Assembly (NCBI GenBank): GCA_022494885.1
Contig: JAGVSM010004586.1
Span: 496,001 to 560,000 of the forward strand
Length of the DNA stretch: 64,000 nt
Source: Micrasema longulum
Lineage: Eukaryota > Arthropoda > Insecta > Trichoptera > Brachycentridae
Direction: 5' to 3'
Shown here: positions 57,801 to 64,000 of the stretch, in pieces
How positions within the stretch are numbered: the stretch's first letter is position 1
Layout of the letters: every line of letters begins with the position of its first letter
Program-made: the position numbers and the translations under genes
The notes under the pieces: generated by a model
What the model was told of the DNA's origin: nothing
Seen by the model: the letters and a program-made list of their open reading frames with translations, nothing else
Databases searched by the model: none

Positions 57801-58520
57801 TATTATTTAACATGACATGAAAAAAAATATCCAGTTTAGGTAAAATATATTTTTATTTATTTTTAAGTTCCAAGTTCATTGATTCAATTACTCTTCTTAA
57901 ATGACCCTTTACTTATCTACTCTGTTGTGTCAATCAATGGTTCCACATGCACAATAAGATTTTAGAGAAATTAACAAATTGCTTTTTTTTAAATATAATT
58001 ATCTTATATTTGTGTTATGGTTATATTTTTCGCGATCTGGCAACATTACGCGGCGACTTCAAGCATGCGCGCGGCAAAAGTGGGGGGATTTTTGGACACA
58101 GTCCGATGTATTCAAATATGATTCTACGCTCCTTCTGGACTATTCTTAATTCTGTGGTTTTAATATTACCACTTTTTGAAATTTTTGATAAATATTGTAT
58201 TCTTATAGTATCCTTTGCCGAATAAAAAAAAATGTGTACCCACACACAGGCCATGCATTAGTGGGATTTATTTTGTTTACGTAATAGTGCATTTTGTACC
58301 TATATTTAACATTATTTATTACAAAAAGCAAAAAGCAAAAAACTTAAATAATAATTATGCTTAAAATTATTTGGAGTTTTCAAACGAGAATGAATTAAGT
58401 ACTAATGGAATATATGAGAGATTTAACCTGTGATGGTGTCTTCTTGAGGAGCCAGGTGGCGAAGTACCTGTCACCAAGTCTAGGAGTGAGCTGGTTAAGC
58501 ACCGTGCGTGCGCGATGCAT
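30724..58520 (-). CDS. OGDH (Nc73EF orthologue): 2-oxoglutarate dehydrogenase E1 subunit, mitochondrial; complete multi-exon gene
   Basis: Thiamine-diphosphate-dependent decarboxylase of the 2-oxoglutarate dehydrogenase complex (TCA cycle, mitochondrial matrix). Twenty coding exons join in phase to 3069 nt, 1022 aa plus stop, close to the 1023 aa of the human protein. The Arg-rich N-terminus ([11 protein letters not shown]) fits a mitochondrial presequence. The E1 N-terminal motif ([20 protein letters not shown]) lies near residues 51-70. The ThDP/Mg site [10 protein letters not shown] starts near residue 417 and ends in ANNQIGF near 450-456. The transketolase-like pyrimidine domain follows ([13 protein letters not shown], residues about 681-693; WEAQFGDF). 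The C-terminal domain has QEEHKNQG and ends in LLDDSTSI. Introns of up to about 8 kb are full of transposons. Exons at 46,806, 49,429 and 46,435 are alternatives. The family call is certain; the splice choice between alternatives is inferred. Confidence 0.97.
31395..31861 (+). mobile_element. 5'-truncated mariner, decayed transposase
   Basis: [20 protein letters not shown] (second catalytic Asp region) and, in other frames, [16 protein letters not shown] and [12 protein letters not shown], then stop and a terminal ATTGAACCGCCCTCGTA. Frames are broken around a run of C. Different lineage from the 45-kb copy. In the last OGDH intron. Confidence 0.8.
32381..32977. mobile_element. TA-flanked MITE, about 600 bp
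   Basis: GGTGAGGGACGG at the left and its exact complement at the right, each flanked by TA; inner arms remain partly alignable (AGGGCCAT / ATGGCCCC). No ORF. Confidence 0.75.
33386..33510. mobile_element. TA-flanked MITE, about 125 bp
   Basis: CCCGTATGCAGAGACAAA at the left with its complement at the right; arms of about 30-45 bp leave almost no loop. TA on both sides. Confidence 0.8.
33858..33900 (+). repeat. Family R head fragment
   Basis: CAATATTTTGAATACGTCC and AATGTTTGTAGAC match the family's left end. Confidence 0.35.
34031..34333 (-). CDS. OGDH: OGDH exon 19
   Basis: 303 nt, residues 890-989, phase 2 to 2. Contains [27 protein letters not shown] and [12 protein letters not shown]. 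Confidence 0.97.
34334..35825. other. OGDH intron, no element recognised
   Basis: A 77-codon plus frame at 34,696-34,929 has no recognisable domain. Rest AT-rich. Confidence 0.45.
35826..36180 (+). repeat. Family R copy in an OGDH intron
   Basis: Near-complete unit: GGCATTTACAGGGCTTATG, TTACACACTGTGTAA, AGAGCTGAAACCTTTATT, CAACGCCTGAAAACAATTTT, then a second head. Confidence 0.75.
36487..36679 (-). CDS. OGDH: OGDH exon 18
   Basis: 193 nt, residues 826-888, phase 1 to 2. [20 protein letters not shown] and [10 protein letters not shown] are conserved. Confidence 0.97.
36758..36805 (+). mobile_element. SINE internal fragment in an OGDH intron
   Basis: TGGTATCTGAAGCGTAAAAT and TGATCACCTTGC match the mid-section of the SINE at 2.5 kb. 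Confidence 0.4.
36989..37082 (-). CDS. OGDH: OGDH exon 17
   Basis: 94 nt, residues 794-824, phase 0 to 1. [15 protein letters not shown] continues EGM. Confidence 0.96.
37300..37487 (-). CDS. OGDH: OGDH exon 16
   Basis: 188 nt, residues 732-793, phase 1 to 0, donor ATG|GTCAGT (C at +3, slightly weak). Contains [37 protein letters not shown] and PHGLEGM. Confidence 0.96.
37685..37724. other. 13-bp stem hairpin
   Basis: TAAGGATGCCTAC at 37,685-37,697 pairs exactly with GTAGGCATCCTTA at 37,712-37,724 around a 14-nt loop. Possibly the tip of a decayed MITE; ACCGGGATC motifs nearby at 37.8 and 38.44 kb suggest another repeat. Confidence 0.45.
37988..38341. mobile_element. hAT-type MITE in an OGDH intron
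   Basis: 354 bp with exact 14-bp terminal inverted repeats TAGGCATGGGTAAC and an 8-bp target duplication GTTTCAAT on both sides (37,980-37,987 and 38,342-38,349). No coding content. Confidence 0.9.
38635..38747 (-). CDS. OGDH: OGDH exon 15
   Basis: 113 nt, residues 694-730, phase 2 to 1. [17 protein letters not shown] and NSSLSEY are conserved. Confidence 0.96.
38815..38955 (-). repeat. Family R partial copy in an OGDH intron
   Basis: AATATGGTGAATGTTACAG, TTTATAGGTCACAAGTCATG and CTGTCTTTGTTATAA; diverged. Confidence 0.5.
39358..39601. repeat. Family R hairpin: two 109-bp inverted arms
   Basis: Arms at 39,358-39,466 and 39,493-39,601 are nearly identical inversely (GGGCTTATGACCTCTCATTG / its complement) with a 26-nt loop holding CACACTGTGTAAC. 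Ends TCTAAATTTATTGCAACAG. Confidence 0.85.
39975..40228 (-). CDS. OGDH: OGDH exon 14
   Basis: 254 nt, residues 609-692, phase 0 to 2. [17 protein letters not shown] and [12 protein letters not shown] begin the transketolase pyrimidine-binding domain. Confidence 0.97.
40560..41412 (+). mobile_element. 5'-truncated non-LTR retrotransposon in an OGDH intron
   Basis: [15 protein letters not shown], then after a frameshift [33 protein letters not shown] and [17 protein letters not shown]: the thumb and C-terminal part of a non-LTR RT, ending in TAG. A 3' UTR with ACTATGTTAATCATAG and an AAATAAATAAATAA tail follows. Inserted antisense to OGDH. Confidence 0.85.
41431..41624 (-). CDS. OGDH: OGDH exon 13
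   Basis: 194 nt, residues 545-608, phase 1 to 0. The acceptor TTCAAG gives [11 protein letters not shown] in frame. Contains [13 protein letters not shown]. Confidence 0.95.
42317..42535 (-). CDS. OGDH: OGDH exon 12
   Basis: 219 nt, residues 472-543, phase 1 to 1. [20 protein letters not shown] and [17 protein letters not shown] are textbook E1o. Confidence 0.97.
42597..42640 (+). repeat. Family R fragment
   Basis: TTACAACAGAGGACG and ATATGGAAGTCTAGGCATT, about 20 nt from an OGDH splice donor. Confidence 0.45.
42661..42841 (-). CDS. OGDH: OGDH exon 11 (ThDP/Mg site)
   Basis: 181 nt, residues 411-470, phase 0 to 1. [10 protein letters not shown] with [11 protein letters not shown] makes the GD...NN thiamine diphosphate motif (Gly418-Asp419 to Asn451-Asn452). 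Confidence 0.97.
42953..43132 (-). CDS. OGDH: OGDH exon 10
   Basis: 180 nt, residues 351-410, phase 0 to 0. Contains [22 protein letters not shown] and [16 protein letters not shown], all conserved in E1o. Confidence 0.97.
43202..43287 (-). CDS. OGDH: OGDH exon 9
   Basis: 86 nt, residues 323-350, phase 1 to 0. [17 protein letters not shown] continues the [13 protein letters not shown] signature. Confidence 0.97.
43369..43517 (-). CDS. OGDH: OGDH exon 8
   Basis: 149 nt, residues 273-321, phase 2 to 1. Contains [19 protein letters not shown] and MGMPHR of the ThDP-binding fold. Confidence 0.97.
43601..43777 (-). CDS. OGDH: OGDH exon 7
   Basis: 177 nt, residues 214-271, phase 2 to 2. Contains [20 protein letters not shown], close to [18 protein letters not shown] of vertebrates. 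Confidence 0.97.
44015..44096 (-). CDS. OGDH: OGDH exon 6 (site 2, EADMD)
   Basis: 82 nt, residues 187-212, phase 1 to 2, acceptor TTATGTAG. Encodes [23 protein letters not shown] aligns with ESDLD of vertebrate E1o (proposed Ca2+ site 2). Constitutive. Confidence 0.95.
44985..45684 (-). mobile_element. Internally deleted mariner element in an OGDH intron
   Basis: About 28-bp imperfect terminal inverted repeats (GAGGGTTGT...AGTTTTGCATA) with TA on both sides. The minus strand encodes [33 protein letters not shown], then jumps to [13 protein letters not shown] and [13 protein letters not shown]: transposase N- and C-termini. The middle with the first two catalytic Asp is missing, and the SPDLAPNDF-type block reads SLKLSSNYF. 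Non-functional. Confidence 0.88.
46435..46491 (-). CDS. OGDH: OGDH cassette microexon (57 nt)
   Basis: 57 nt between TTTCGGAG and GTAAGA. It enters in phase 1 and leaves in phase 1, with no stop. Inserts 19 residues of very basic, charged sequence ([18 protein letters not shown]) between exon 5A or 5B and the EADMD exon. Skipping also stays in frame, so it behaves as an optional cassette. Confidence 0.65.
46806..46908 (-). CDS. OGDH: OGDH exon 5A (site-1-bearing alternative exon)
   Basis: 103 nt, residues 152-185 plus one base, phase 0 to 1, acceptor AAAAAACAG, donor TTTG|GTAAGAG. Encodes [19 protein letters not shown] and ends SSYRF. ISAADLD aligns with ILDADLD of vertebrate E1o, the proposed Ca2+ site 1. 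It joins in frame to the EADMD exon. Confidence 0.92.
47796..47845 (-). CDS. Possible extra OGDH exon, weak candidate
   Basis: 50 nt between acceptor ACATCTAG and a consensus donor AG|GTAAGT. Its only open frame with neighbouring exons enters in phase 1 and leaves in phase 0 ([17 protein letters not shown]). That fits only as a link from exon 5B into exon 5A, giving a protein with both. I recognise no homologue, and it may be an intronic coincidence. Confidence 0.25.
49429..49549 (-). CDS. OGDH: OGDH exon 5B (candidate mutually exclusive exon)
   Basis: 121 nt, phase 0 in, phase 1 out, exactly like exon 5A. Encodes [16 protein letters not shown] followed by a Lys/Val-rich stretch ending RQYMQF. 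RGH(L)xADLDPLGI is an E1o signature and is homologous to [13 protein letters not shown] of exon 5A. The donor is TTTG|GTATGC. An in-frame TAG abuts the acceptor, so the exon must start at TAG|TCT. The acceptor lacks a pyrimidine tract, suggesting a weak, regulated site. It lacks the ADLD motif of site 1. Confidence 0.8.
49800..50050 (-). repeat. Family R diverged copy in an OGDH intron
   Basis: TTCAGGTGTGTGAAGG, AAAACCTTTATTACAG, GCACAGTGTGTAAAGTG, GGGTCACGAGCCTTGTAAAT. Confidence 0.5.
50051..53094. other. Large OGDH intron (exon 4 to 5B), no gene seen
   Basis: Three kilobases of AT-rich sequence without conserved blocks apart from short low-complexity runs. Confidence 0.5.
53095..53430 (-). 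mobile_element. Third copy of the 3.9-kb-type non-LTR C-terminus
   Basis: Reverse complement of the same element: CAAACCATCACG, GGCAGAGAGGATAGAAC and the antisense of the RRMCGKT and ALRWF blocks. Lies in an OGDH intron in the gene's sense. Confidence 0.7.
53431..54643. other. OGDH intron, no gene seen
   Basis: AT-rich; no repeats identified. Confidence 0.5.
54644..54711 (-). CDS. OGDH: OGDH exon 4
   Basis: 68 nt, residues 130-151 after a split Gly, phase 1 to 0, donor GTGAAT. Encodes [17 protein letters not shown], directly upstream of the RGHH segment in other E1o proteins. Its phase-0 end fits both exon 5A and exon 5B. Confidence 0.95.
55091..55241 (-). CDS. OGDH: OGDH exon 3
   Basis: 151 nt, residues 79-128 plus one base, phase 0 to 1, acceptor TTTTTAG. 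Begins [16 protein letters not shown], then a Pro/Ser/Gly-rich linker as in animal E1o. Confidence 0.95.
56162..56302 (-). CDS. OGDH: OGDH exon 2
   Basis: 141 nt, residues 32-78, phase 0 to 0, acceptor GTTACAG, donor GTGAGT. Contains the conserved E1 N-terminal stretch [19 protein letters not shown]. Confidence 0.95.
57099..58153 (+). mobile_element. THAP-containing segment bounded by 21-bp inverted repeats
   Basis: AGAATTAAGAATAGTCCAGAA at 57,099-57,119 is matched exactly in inverse at 58,133-58,153. Between them lie two THAP exons on the plus strand and a GC-rich block (58,040-58,080). This resembles an internally deleted P-like element, whose transposase begins with a THAP domain. No transposase catalytic part or target duplication seen. 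Confidence 0.5.
57237..57653 (+). CDS. THAP zinc-finger domain, two exons, C-terminus not found
   Basis: Exon 1 (57,237-57,313) starts [11 protein letters not shown] and ends ITFH plus two bases before GTAAGT. Exon 2 (57,473-57,653) follows acceptor ATTTTAG and restores [14 protein letters not shown], matching the THAP FHxFP signature. It continues with CSMHF (C2CH ligands) and RAFPNK (AVP-box position), then donor AAG|GTAGGT. The 86 residues are a complete THAP domain. Nothing recognisable follows, so it is a gene fragment or the 5' part of a transposase gene. Nested antisense in OGDH intron 1. Confidence 0.75.
58428..58520 (-). CDS. OGDH: OGDH exon 1 (start codon, targeting peptide)
   Basis: 93 nt, residues 1-31, phase 0 to 0, donor CAG|GTTAAA. 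Encodes [15 protein letters not shown] and KKTPSQ. Arg/Lys without acidic residues until Asp17 is typical of a mitochondrial presequence. Confidence 0.85.
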
Positions 58521-58560
58521 CTTTACTCACTGAGGGACCACTTCCTCGGTCTTGTTACTG
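58521..58560 (-). other. 5' UTR of OGDH, visible part
   Basis: About 40 nt precede the start codon on the minus strand. A TTTATTGTAAGCAG string just upstream could be a 3' splice site, so a non-coding first exon may lie further up. No promoter was identified. Confidence 0.4.
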
Positions 58561-59407
58561 CTTACAATAAAATTCAAAAATATTATTTTACAGTAGCCAA
58601 GCGTATACAGACTGTTTACTGTTTAATGTTTTTTTTTTAAGAGCAGTTGGATAGATTACTAAAATTAACTTTTAAAATTATTTATTGATAAATCATTAAT
58701 TAATCATTTAGTTGACTAAGATGGCTGATTATTTCTGTGTGCTGTGTGCGCATTACCACACCCATTACAATAGGCTATACATCCAAAGATTAAAAGTGCG
58801 AGGATTAATGGCCTCACAATCAAATTTAATGAAACATTATTTTTTTATTGTTATCGACTCCTAATCAATCTTCTGAACACATTTTGTCCCTTTACTTCTC
58901 TCTATGAATACAGAATGGAGCTTCTCCTTACTATCCAAGATTTTTTTTAGGTCCTGTCAGATACATAAATCAGTGGCTTCCAAAAAAATTTCAGGGCTTT
59001 TTAAAGGTTCAGAATCATTTTGGCAAATTGCTAATATCCAGTTCATTTAATCCCAATCAGTCGAGACTACACTTCACTCTTTCCTCAATCCAAAGAAAAA
59101 CATACTTCGTACTTCTGGTTTTTTTTTTCAGCATAAAGATATTAAAGCTACCACATTATAGAGAGCTTCTTCGGGCAACTTTTCTCATCCGGTAATGAGC
59201 TATTTATCTTTGTATTTTTACTGCCAAGAAGTCTTCAGATGCAATGTGCAGTATAAAGTGGGGGAGCTGACCTCATTGATGTCAAATTAGTGTATTTTTT
59301 CCCATAAAAATCTATATTATACGCCACAATGAACATTTATTTATATTTGTTATCAATTACATCTCTAATCATCTATTTTAATATAATACATCACAGGGAA
59401 ACACACA
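58561..59407. other. Region upstream of OGDH exon 1
   Basis: No clear TATA or initiator, and no second gene. The promoter may be here or beyond a non-coding exon. Confidence 0.4.
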
Positions 59408-59608
59408 GTATATATGTCACCGCCAAATGGTTAAATCAGCCACTAAAACAAAATTAAACAGGCTAAGCGACGTTCAGCCCTTTTGTAAATCGTTGCTTTC
59501 AACATTTTGGCTAAGCATCCATTAGCTATTTGATTGAATGCCGGCATTCAATCAACAGCCTAGCCGCGCAATTGAGTGGCTGATTTAACTATTCGGCAGC
59601 GACATATG
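59408..59608. mobile_element. 200-bp MITE with internal 26-bp palindrome
   Basis: TTAAATCAGCCACT and ATATGTC at the left are mirrored by AGTGGCTGATTTAA and GACATATG at the right. 59,530-59,555 is a perfect palindrome centred on GCCGGC. Confidence 0.75.
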
Positions 59609-60374
59609 TACGATTTCTATTTGCACCATAATATGCCACAAGGCCGATTTAGTCATAAATGATTTAACAATAGACCCAGGCGTGAGACTTCGCATGATTT
59701 CACACCTGTTTAAAAAATTAACAGTCATTTTTAAAAAACCATAAACATTATTTTCTGCATCAAAATATTATTTTTTTGGAAAATACCTTTTCAATTTGTT
59801 TACAGCACTGAACAATTAAGTTATTTCAACCAATTTCAGATTGTCAGATTCGTTTTCAAGGCGTATTATAACCCGAAGCCGGTTGACTGTATTTAATAAT
59901 TCAGTGTTGTAAATAAAAAAAAAAAATTATGAATAATGAATACTTAATAGTTTCTACCTCAATGTTGACATTTCTCAAAATACCTAAACAAAATAAAAAA
60001 TATATAGATACATAAGTATTTACAAAATAAAACTATCATAAAAAAAAATTCAAATTTTCAGGTAGAATAGTCAATAAGTTAAAATTAAGAGAAAATATTC
60101 TAGCACAAAATATACCTATGGCAATTTTTTTTTTTAACAGATTTTTATGTGATTAGTTATAACCTATATTGTTTCATTTTTTGTTTCAACTTTTCTAACA
60201 TAAGTAATCAGATAGAAATTAGAATAAAAAATTCCAGCAGAGTTTGGATTCAAACACTAAACTTCACATGAAAAAATGTTTAATTTGAACTGACACTGAA
60301 TCAAAAACTAAGCGTCTAATTTATTATCATTTACTTTCTAAAGGTTTCAAGTCTCAAAAAATTGCCTAGCATGA

Positions 60375-60880
60375 ATTATCTAATAAATCAATCTGAAGAA
60401 GTTCTTTAACATTCCCCAAAGTCTCAAACCCAGAGTATATGACCAATGTATACTTCCAGTATCGACATATGAAGCAAAAACACTAGCACTCGAATCGACT
60501 ATAAAGAAGCTCCGTGTAGCACAGAGAAAACATGAAAGAGCCATGCTACATATAAAACTCTCGAGCTGAATAAGAAACACCGAGATACGTAGAAGGTCGG
60601 TAGCGAGGGACGTACTCCTTAAAGAAAAGACTTAAATGGTCACTCGCGGGACATGTTGCCAGACTAAAAGACCAAAGATGGACCAAAATGGTAGTCGAGT
60701 GGAAACCTCGCAAAGACAAAAAAGTAGAGGGAGACCCCCTACACAATGGTCAGATGATATAAGGAGTGATGAATGATATAATAGTGAATGGATGCAGAAA
60801 GCGCAAGACATGAATATATGGAGGAATATGGGAGAAGTTTATGACTAGCAGTGGACAGAAATGACTGTATAATAATGATA
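60375..60880 (+). mobile_element. RTE-like non-LTR C-terminal fragment
   Basis: VSTYEAKTLALESTIKKLR, RVAQRKHERAML, KDKKVEGDPLHNG in one frame and RGRPPTQWSDDIR in another, then QKAQDMNIWRNMGEVYD and QWTEM: the C-terminal block common to RTE-type elements. Several frameshifts; no 5' part. Confidence 0.75.
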
Positions 60881-61625
60881 TTTTCAAAACATTATTGCGA
60901 TTTAAGCAGCTTGTAACCCGATGAACAACAGTGACAATAAACATAATTATTTAAGTTGCAATATTTACATTTGGATTAGTCTCAAACACGCGACATTTAA
61001 TAAGGGCACTCGAAATAGAAATTGATTGCATAGGTTAGGACTTTTAAATATTATCAATCGGACTTTTTAGATTACAACTGCGCTTGCATTCAACCCAAAT
61101 GAAATCCTTTGAAACAATAATATTGAATGCTGTCAATGTTATCTAGTTGACATTTTCTTATAATACCCATGATTAATATTAGGTACAGATAAGTCATTTT
61201 TTGTATGGCATATTACTTTTTCTGGTTTTCATAAATACTGTGGAATATGATGAAACTGATAATGAAACATCTGGAGCTAAGTAATTATATTTATTTAGGT
61301 AAATTATATTAAAACTTTGTATATACCCTAAAATATACGGAAACGCGATTTTTTCTATCAAATATTCTCCCTATTAAATGCCATATGGTGCATACCGTCA
61401 TGCATCAAGCAGATATCAATTTTTTAAACAGTACCAACATACGTAAGCCAAATTTGGTAAAGCCAAACAGTAAATATAATCAATCTACCCTTATCCCAAG
61501 CCTAGTGATGAGCCCTGAATTAGAATATTATAAGTACTGATTATTTATTACATGAGTCTACTGTGTGTTCGTTATTACTAGAATTTCTGAATCAACAAAC
61601 CAGCTGTGATATCCGAAAGAGAATG

Positions 61626-61760
61626 ACCCATTTCACACATATTGTCCGAATTCACACGGCACGGTAATATTAAGGTGGATCGACGTTCACTATATTCTTT
61701 TGTATTTAAAAAACAATATTCAGCGGCTACGATTTTTACCATGGTGTGAAATGCAGTACA
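61626..61760. mobile_element. Partial copy of the GGCCCATTTC element
   Basis: CCCATTTCACACATATTG, ATTCACACGGCACGG and AAGGTGGATCGA correspond to the right arm at 13.86-13.91 kb; GATTTTTACCA to its internal part. Confidence 0.55.
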
Positions 61761-62002
61761 GCAGTCCAGTCTCCGTGAATGAACTTTGGCCCTGTACAGT
61801 ATATTAAATACTTACTGTAATAAAAAAAGCCTGAACAAAAATTACATGTCAAATAGCCAATCAAACAAACACACCCCCCCCAAATTAAACAAATCAATTT
61901 TAAAAATGTAGTTAACTAAAGACCTAATTTTTTTTAAATCATGCATTTATTCACGCTACTTAAATGAATTATACAATATAATTTATTAGTAAACAATACT
62001 TT

Positions 62003-62205
62003 GGGTATGTCCAAATTTTTAAAGACAAATTCTGGGCTTACCCTGACGGAATACATATCAACATCAGTTTTTATTATATTTTTTAACAGAGATGAAGGTG
62101 TTGAGAACAGGGAAGTCTAGGCATTTACAAAGCTTATGATCTGTCATCGGCCGGATCAAGTGATTGCTTTGCACACTGTATAGCATTCACCATTCTGCCT
62201 AAAGG
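62003..62205 (+). repeat. Family R copy
   Basis: TATGTCCAAATTTTTAAAG, AACAGAGATGAAGG, GGAAGTCTAGGCATTTACA, GCACACTGTATAGCATTCAC. Confidence 0.65.
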
Positions 62206-63184
62206 TAGTGGCATTTTTCAATTTTATTTATTATGCTCAGTTTATCCCCGAGTGCTCAGTGCTAGAGGGTGGACATATTAAGTGCTAAGGAATCGTACAA
62301 CAATAACATTCATATAAGATCTTTTCAATATTTTTTTTTTGTTTTAGTTTACTGTCTGCCGGCAGGGTTGCCACAAATATTTTTTTTTCTGTTCCTTACA
62401 TTTTATTTTCTAATATTTTCCTGATTATTTTATTAATAACTTACGTATAGTAATTATTTATAATTATATACATATTTTTTTCTAATATGTATTTTTATAT
62501 AAATAATTATTTTTTTAAATAGTTTCGTTCTTTACGACTATTTAAGATGGAGGGGTATGTTATTCCTTTTCATTCTCCGGACCCCAAAAATATTTTTAAT
62601 TGAATACACAATGTATATTCTAATAAACAAAATTTATAAGAGAATTAAAATTATTTGTATTAAATTAAATATATTTATTATTCAGCCCTGTTTTTTAAAT
62701 TGAGTACTTGTGATCCAATCATTAAATATTGTCAACTTACTTGAATTCTTTTGTTAATAATTATTGCAACAATAACTTTAGTAAATTACAGTGAATTACG
62801 GCATACATCACTCAAATTTGGGTGCTTTGCCAAGAAATTAAAAAATATATATAAGCTTGGCTTTGGATAAACATTTCAGATATTAGAGAATGGAAGTATG
62901 GAGCAAACTAGCAACATCTACTATTGAAATAAAATCATCCACCATCAAAGATGTTACTACAGTATCTCTATTTAAAACATGTTTGAAGAAACATCTTTCT
63001 CTTCCTTAATCTCTCCTCCTTTTCTCTTTCCTCTTTTTTCCCTTTTCCTATTGAGTATTGATTTAAGGGTATTTTTATACAAATCCAGTTATTTCTATTT
63101 TTATATATCTTTAACTTTTTTATTTTCTATTGAATACGTTTTGTAACTTGAATTATAAAAATTAAACTTTTATTTTATTATAAA
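62206..63184. other. AT-rich stretch, no gene seen
   Basis: Pyrimidine-rich tract near 62,995-63,050 (TCTCTCCTCCTTTTCTCTTT). ATTTAAAACATGTTTGAAGA upstream of it resembles the end of a retroelement RT frame but is too short to assign. Confidence 0.4.
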
Positions 63185-63660
63185 ATAAATAAAAACAACT
63201 TTGTTTTTAACCACTATTTTTTTTTTTTCCACCAACCAGTTTCAAAGCAAAAAAGCTTCTTCGTCAAGGTTTACGTTACTAATGAAATATTTCCTACTTT
63301 ATTAAAAATAAATTATAAAATAAAATGAAAATAAAATATTAAAATTAAACAACTTGGAAATCTTAGAAATTAAAAAGGCCATTCATAATAGGGAAAAAAT
63401 AATTAATAACCAAATAAACAATATTTATTTTAGTCCACTCCTGTCTAGTTTCCAAAATATCCATCTCAAACTACCACCCTTTTAGAAAAAAAACTTGATT
63501 TATTAGCTCAATGTGTAGTATTTAGTAAACATGAATAAAATAAAATAGGAAATAATTCATTAATTACGTAAACCTTGACGAAGAAGCTTGTTTTCTTTGA
63601 AACCGGTCGGTGGAAAAAAAAAATAGTGGTTAAAAACAAAGTTGTTGTATTTATTTTATT
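63185..63660. mobile_element. MITE with about 100-bp terminal inverted repeats
   Basis: Left arm (TTTTTAACCACTATTTTTTT, CTTCTTCGTCAAGGTTTACG) is inverted at 63,565-63,650 (CGTAAACCTTGACGAAGAAG, ATAGTGGTTAAAAA). TTTATTTTATTATAA stands at both outer edges. Confidence 0.75.
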
Positions 63661-63902
63661 ATAATGAATAACCACAAAGTTAGTGCTTCAAATATAAAAT
63701 TTATATTTTATTTTATTGGTTGGTTGGAAGAAATTGACATTTGACAATAAGCCCGCCAATGCACAATTGATATTATGTACAAATATATATTTTTTAAATA
63801 TGTTAGGGTTTTTATGATTTGCACAAATATTTCAATTTTAGTGGCCATTTTCAACGAGTTGTAAATAACTCACTATTAGAAAATATAAATCAAATTGGAG
63901 TA

Positions 63903-63985
63903 ATCCAGCGGATGACGGATCATAAGCTCTGTAAATGCCTATACTTACATATTCTTAACAGCTTTATCTCTGTTAAAAAAAAAGT
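63903..63985 (-). repeat. Family R fragment at the window end
   Basis: GGATCATAAGCTCTGTAAATG and TATCTCTGTTAAAA; lacks the palindrome. Confidence 0.45.
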
Positions 63986-64000
63986 CTAGAGTTCACAAAG

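Noticed and set aside
57947..58254. 92- and 77-codon overlapping frames near 58.1 kb
   Set aside because: Open on both strands because of a GC-richer patch at the edge of the THAP element; no recognisable domain.
1..64000. CRISPR array, bacterial operons or prophage
   Set aside because: The window is intron-containing eukaryotic DNA; the spaced repeats at 16.7 kb are too irregular for a CRISPR.

Overview
The window is AT-rich eukaryotic nuclear DNA, almost certainly from an insect. It has intron-rich genes with GT/AG splice sites, a mitochondrial 2-oxoglutarate dehydrogenase, a clip-type serine protease homologue of the kind found in arthropod haemolymph, mariner copies, and many non-LTR retrotransposons, tRNA-derived SINEs and MITEs. 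I cannot name the order with confidence. Gene models were built by hand from splice signals and reading-phase bookkeeping.

Layout. 0-6 kb is repeats only. 6.1-17.7 kb holds a six-exon minus-strand serine protease homologue (482 aa) that has lost the catalytic His and Ser. 18-28 kb is a retrotransposon zone: decayed C-terminal reverse transcriptase fragments, then one nearly intact minus-strand non-LTR element (about 21.23-27.95 kb) with ORF1, an endonuclease/reverse transcriptase ORF2 and, between them, an uninterrupted ORF of about 595 codons for a very hydrophobic protein. 30.7-58.5 kb is a complete minus-strand gene for the E1 subunit of 2-oxoglutarate dehydrogenase: twenty coding exons per transcript, all phases closing to 1022 aa. 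Its introns carry a hAT MITE, several TA-flanked MITEs, a deleted mariner, a 5'-truncated retroelement and, in intron 1 on the opposite strand, a THAP-domain segment between 21-bp inverted repeats. 58.6-64 kb is non-coding with an RTE-like fragment and MITEs.

Most interesting: (1) the hydrophobic third ORF inside the non-LTR element, with a reversal of strand composition relative to ORF1 and ORF2; (2) two exons of 2-oxoglutarate dehydrogenase with identical entry and exit phases that look mutually exclusive, one carrying and one lacking the Asp-rich site-1 motif implicated in Ca2+ sensing, plus an in-frame 57-nt cassette microexon between sites 1 and 2; (3) the dead protease homologue, which lost a whole disulfide with its catalytic residues; (4) the THAP/inverted-repeat remnant. 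A dispersed inverted-repeat family (called family R here) occurs about fifteen times; one copy shows an apparent 11-bp target duplication.
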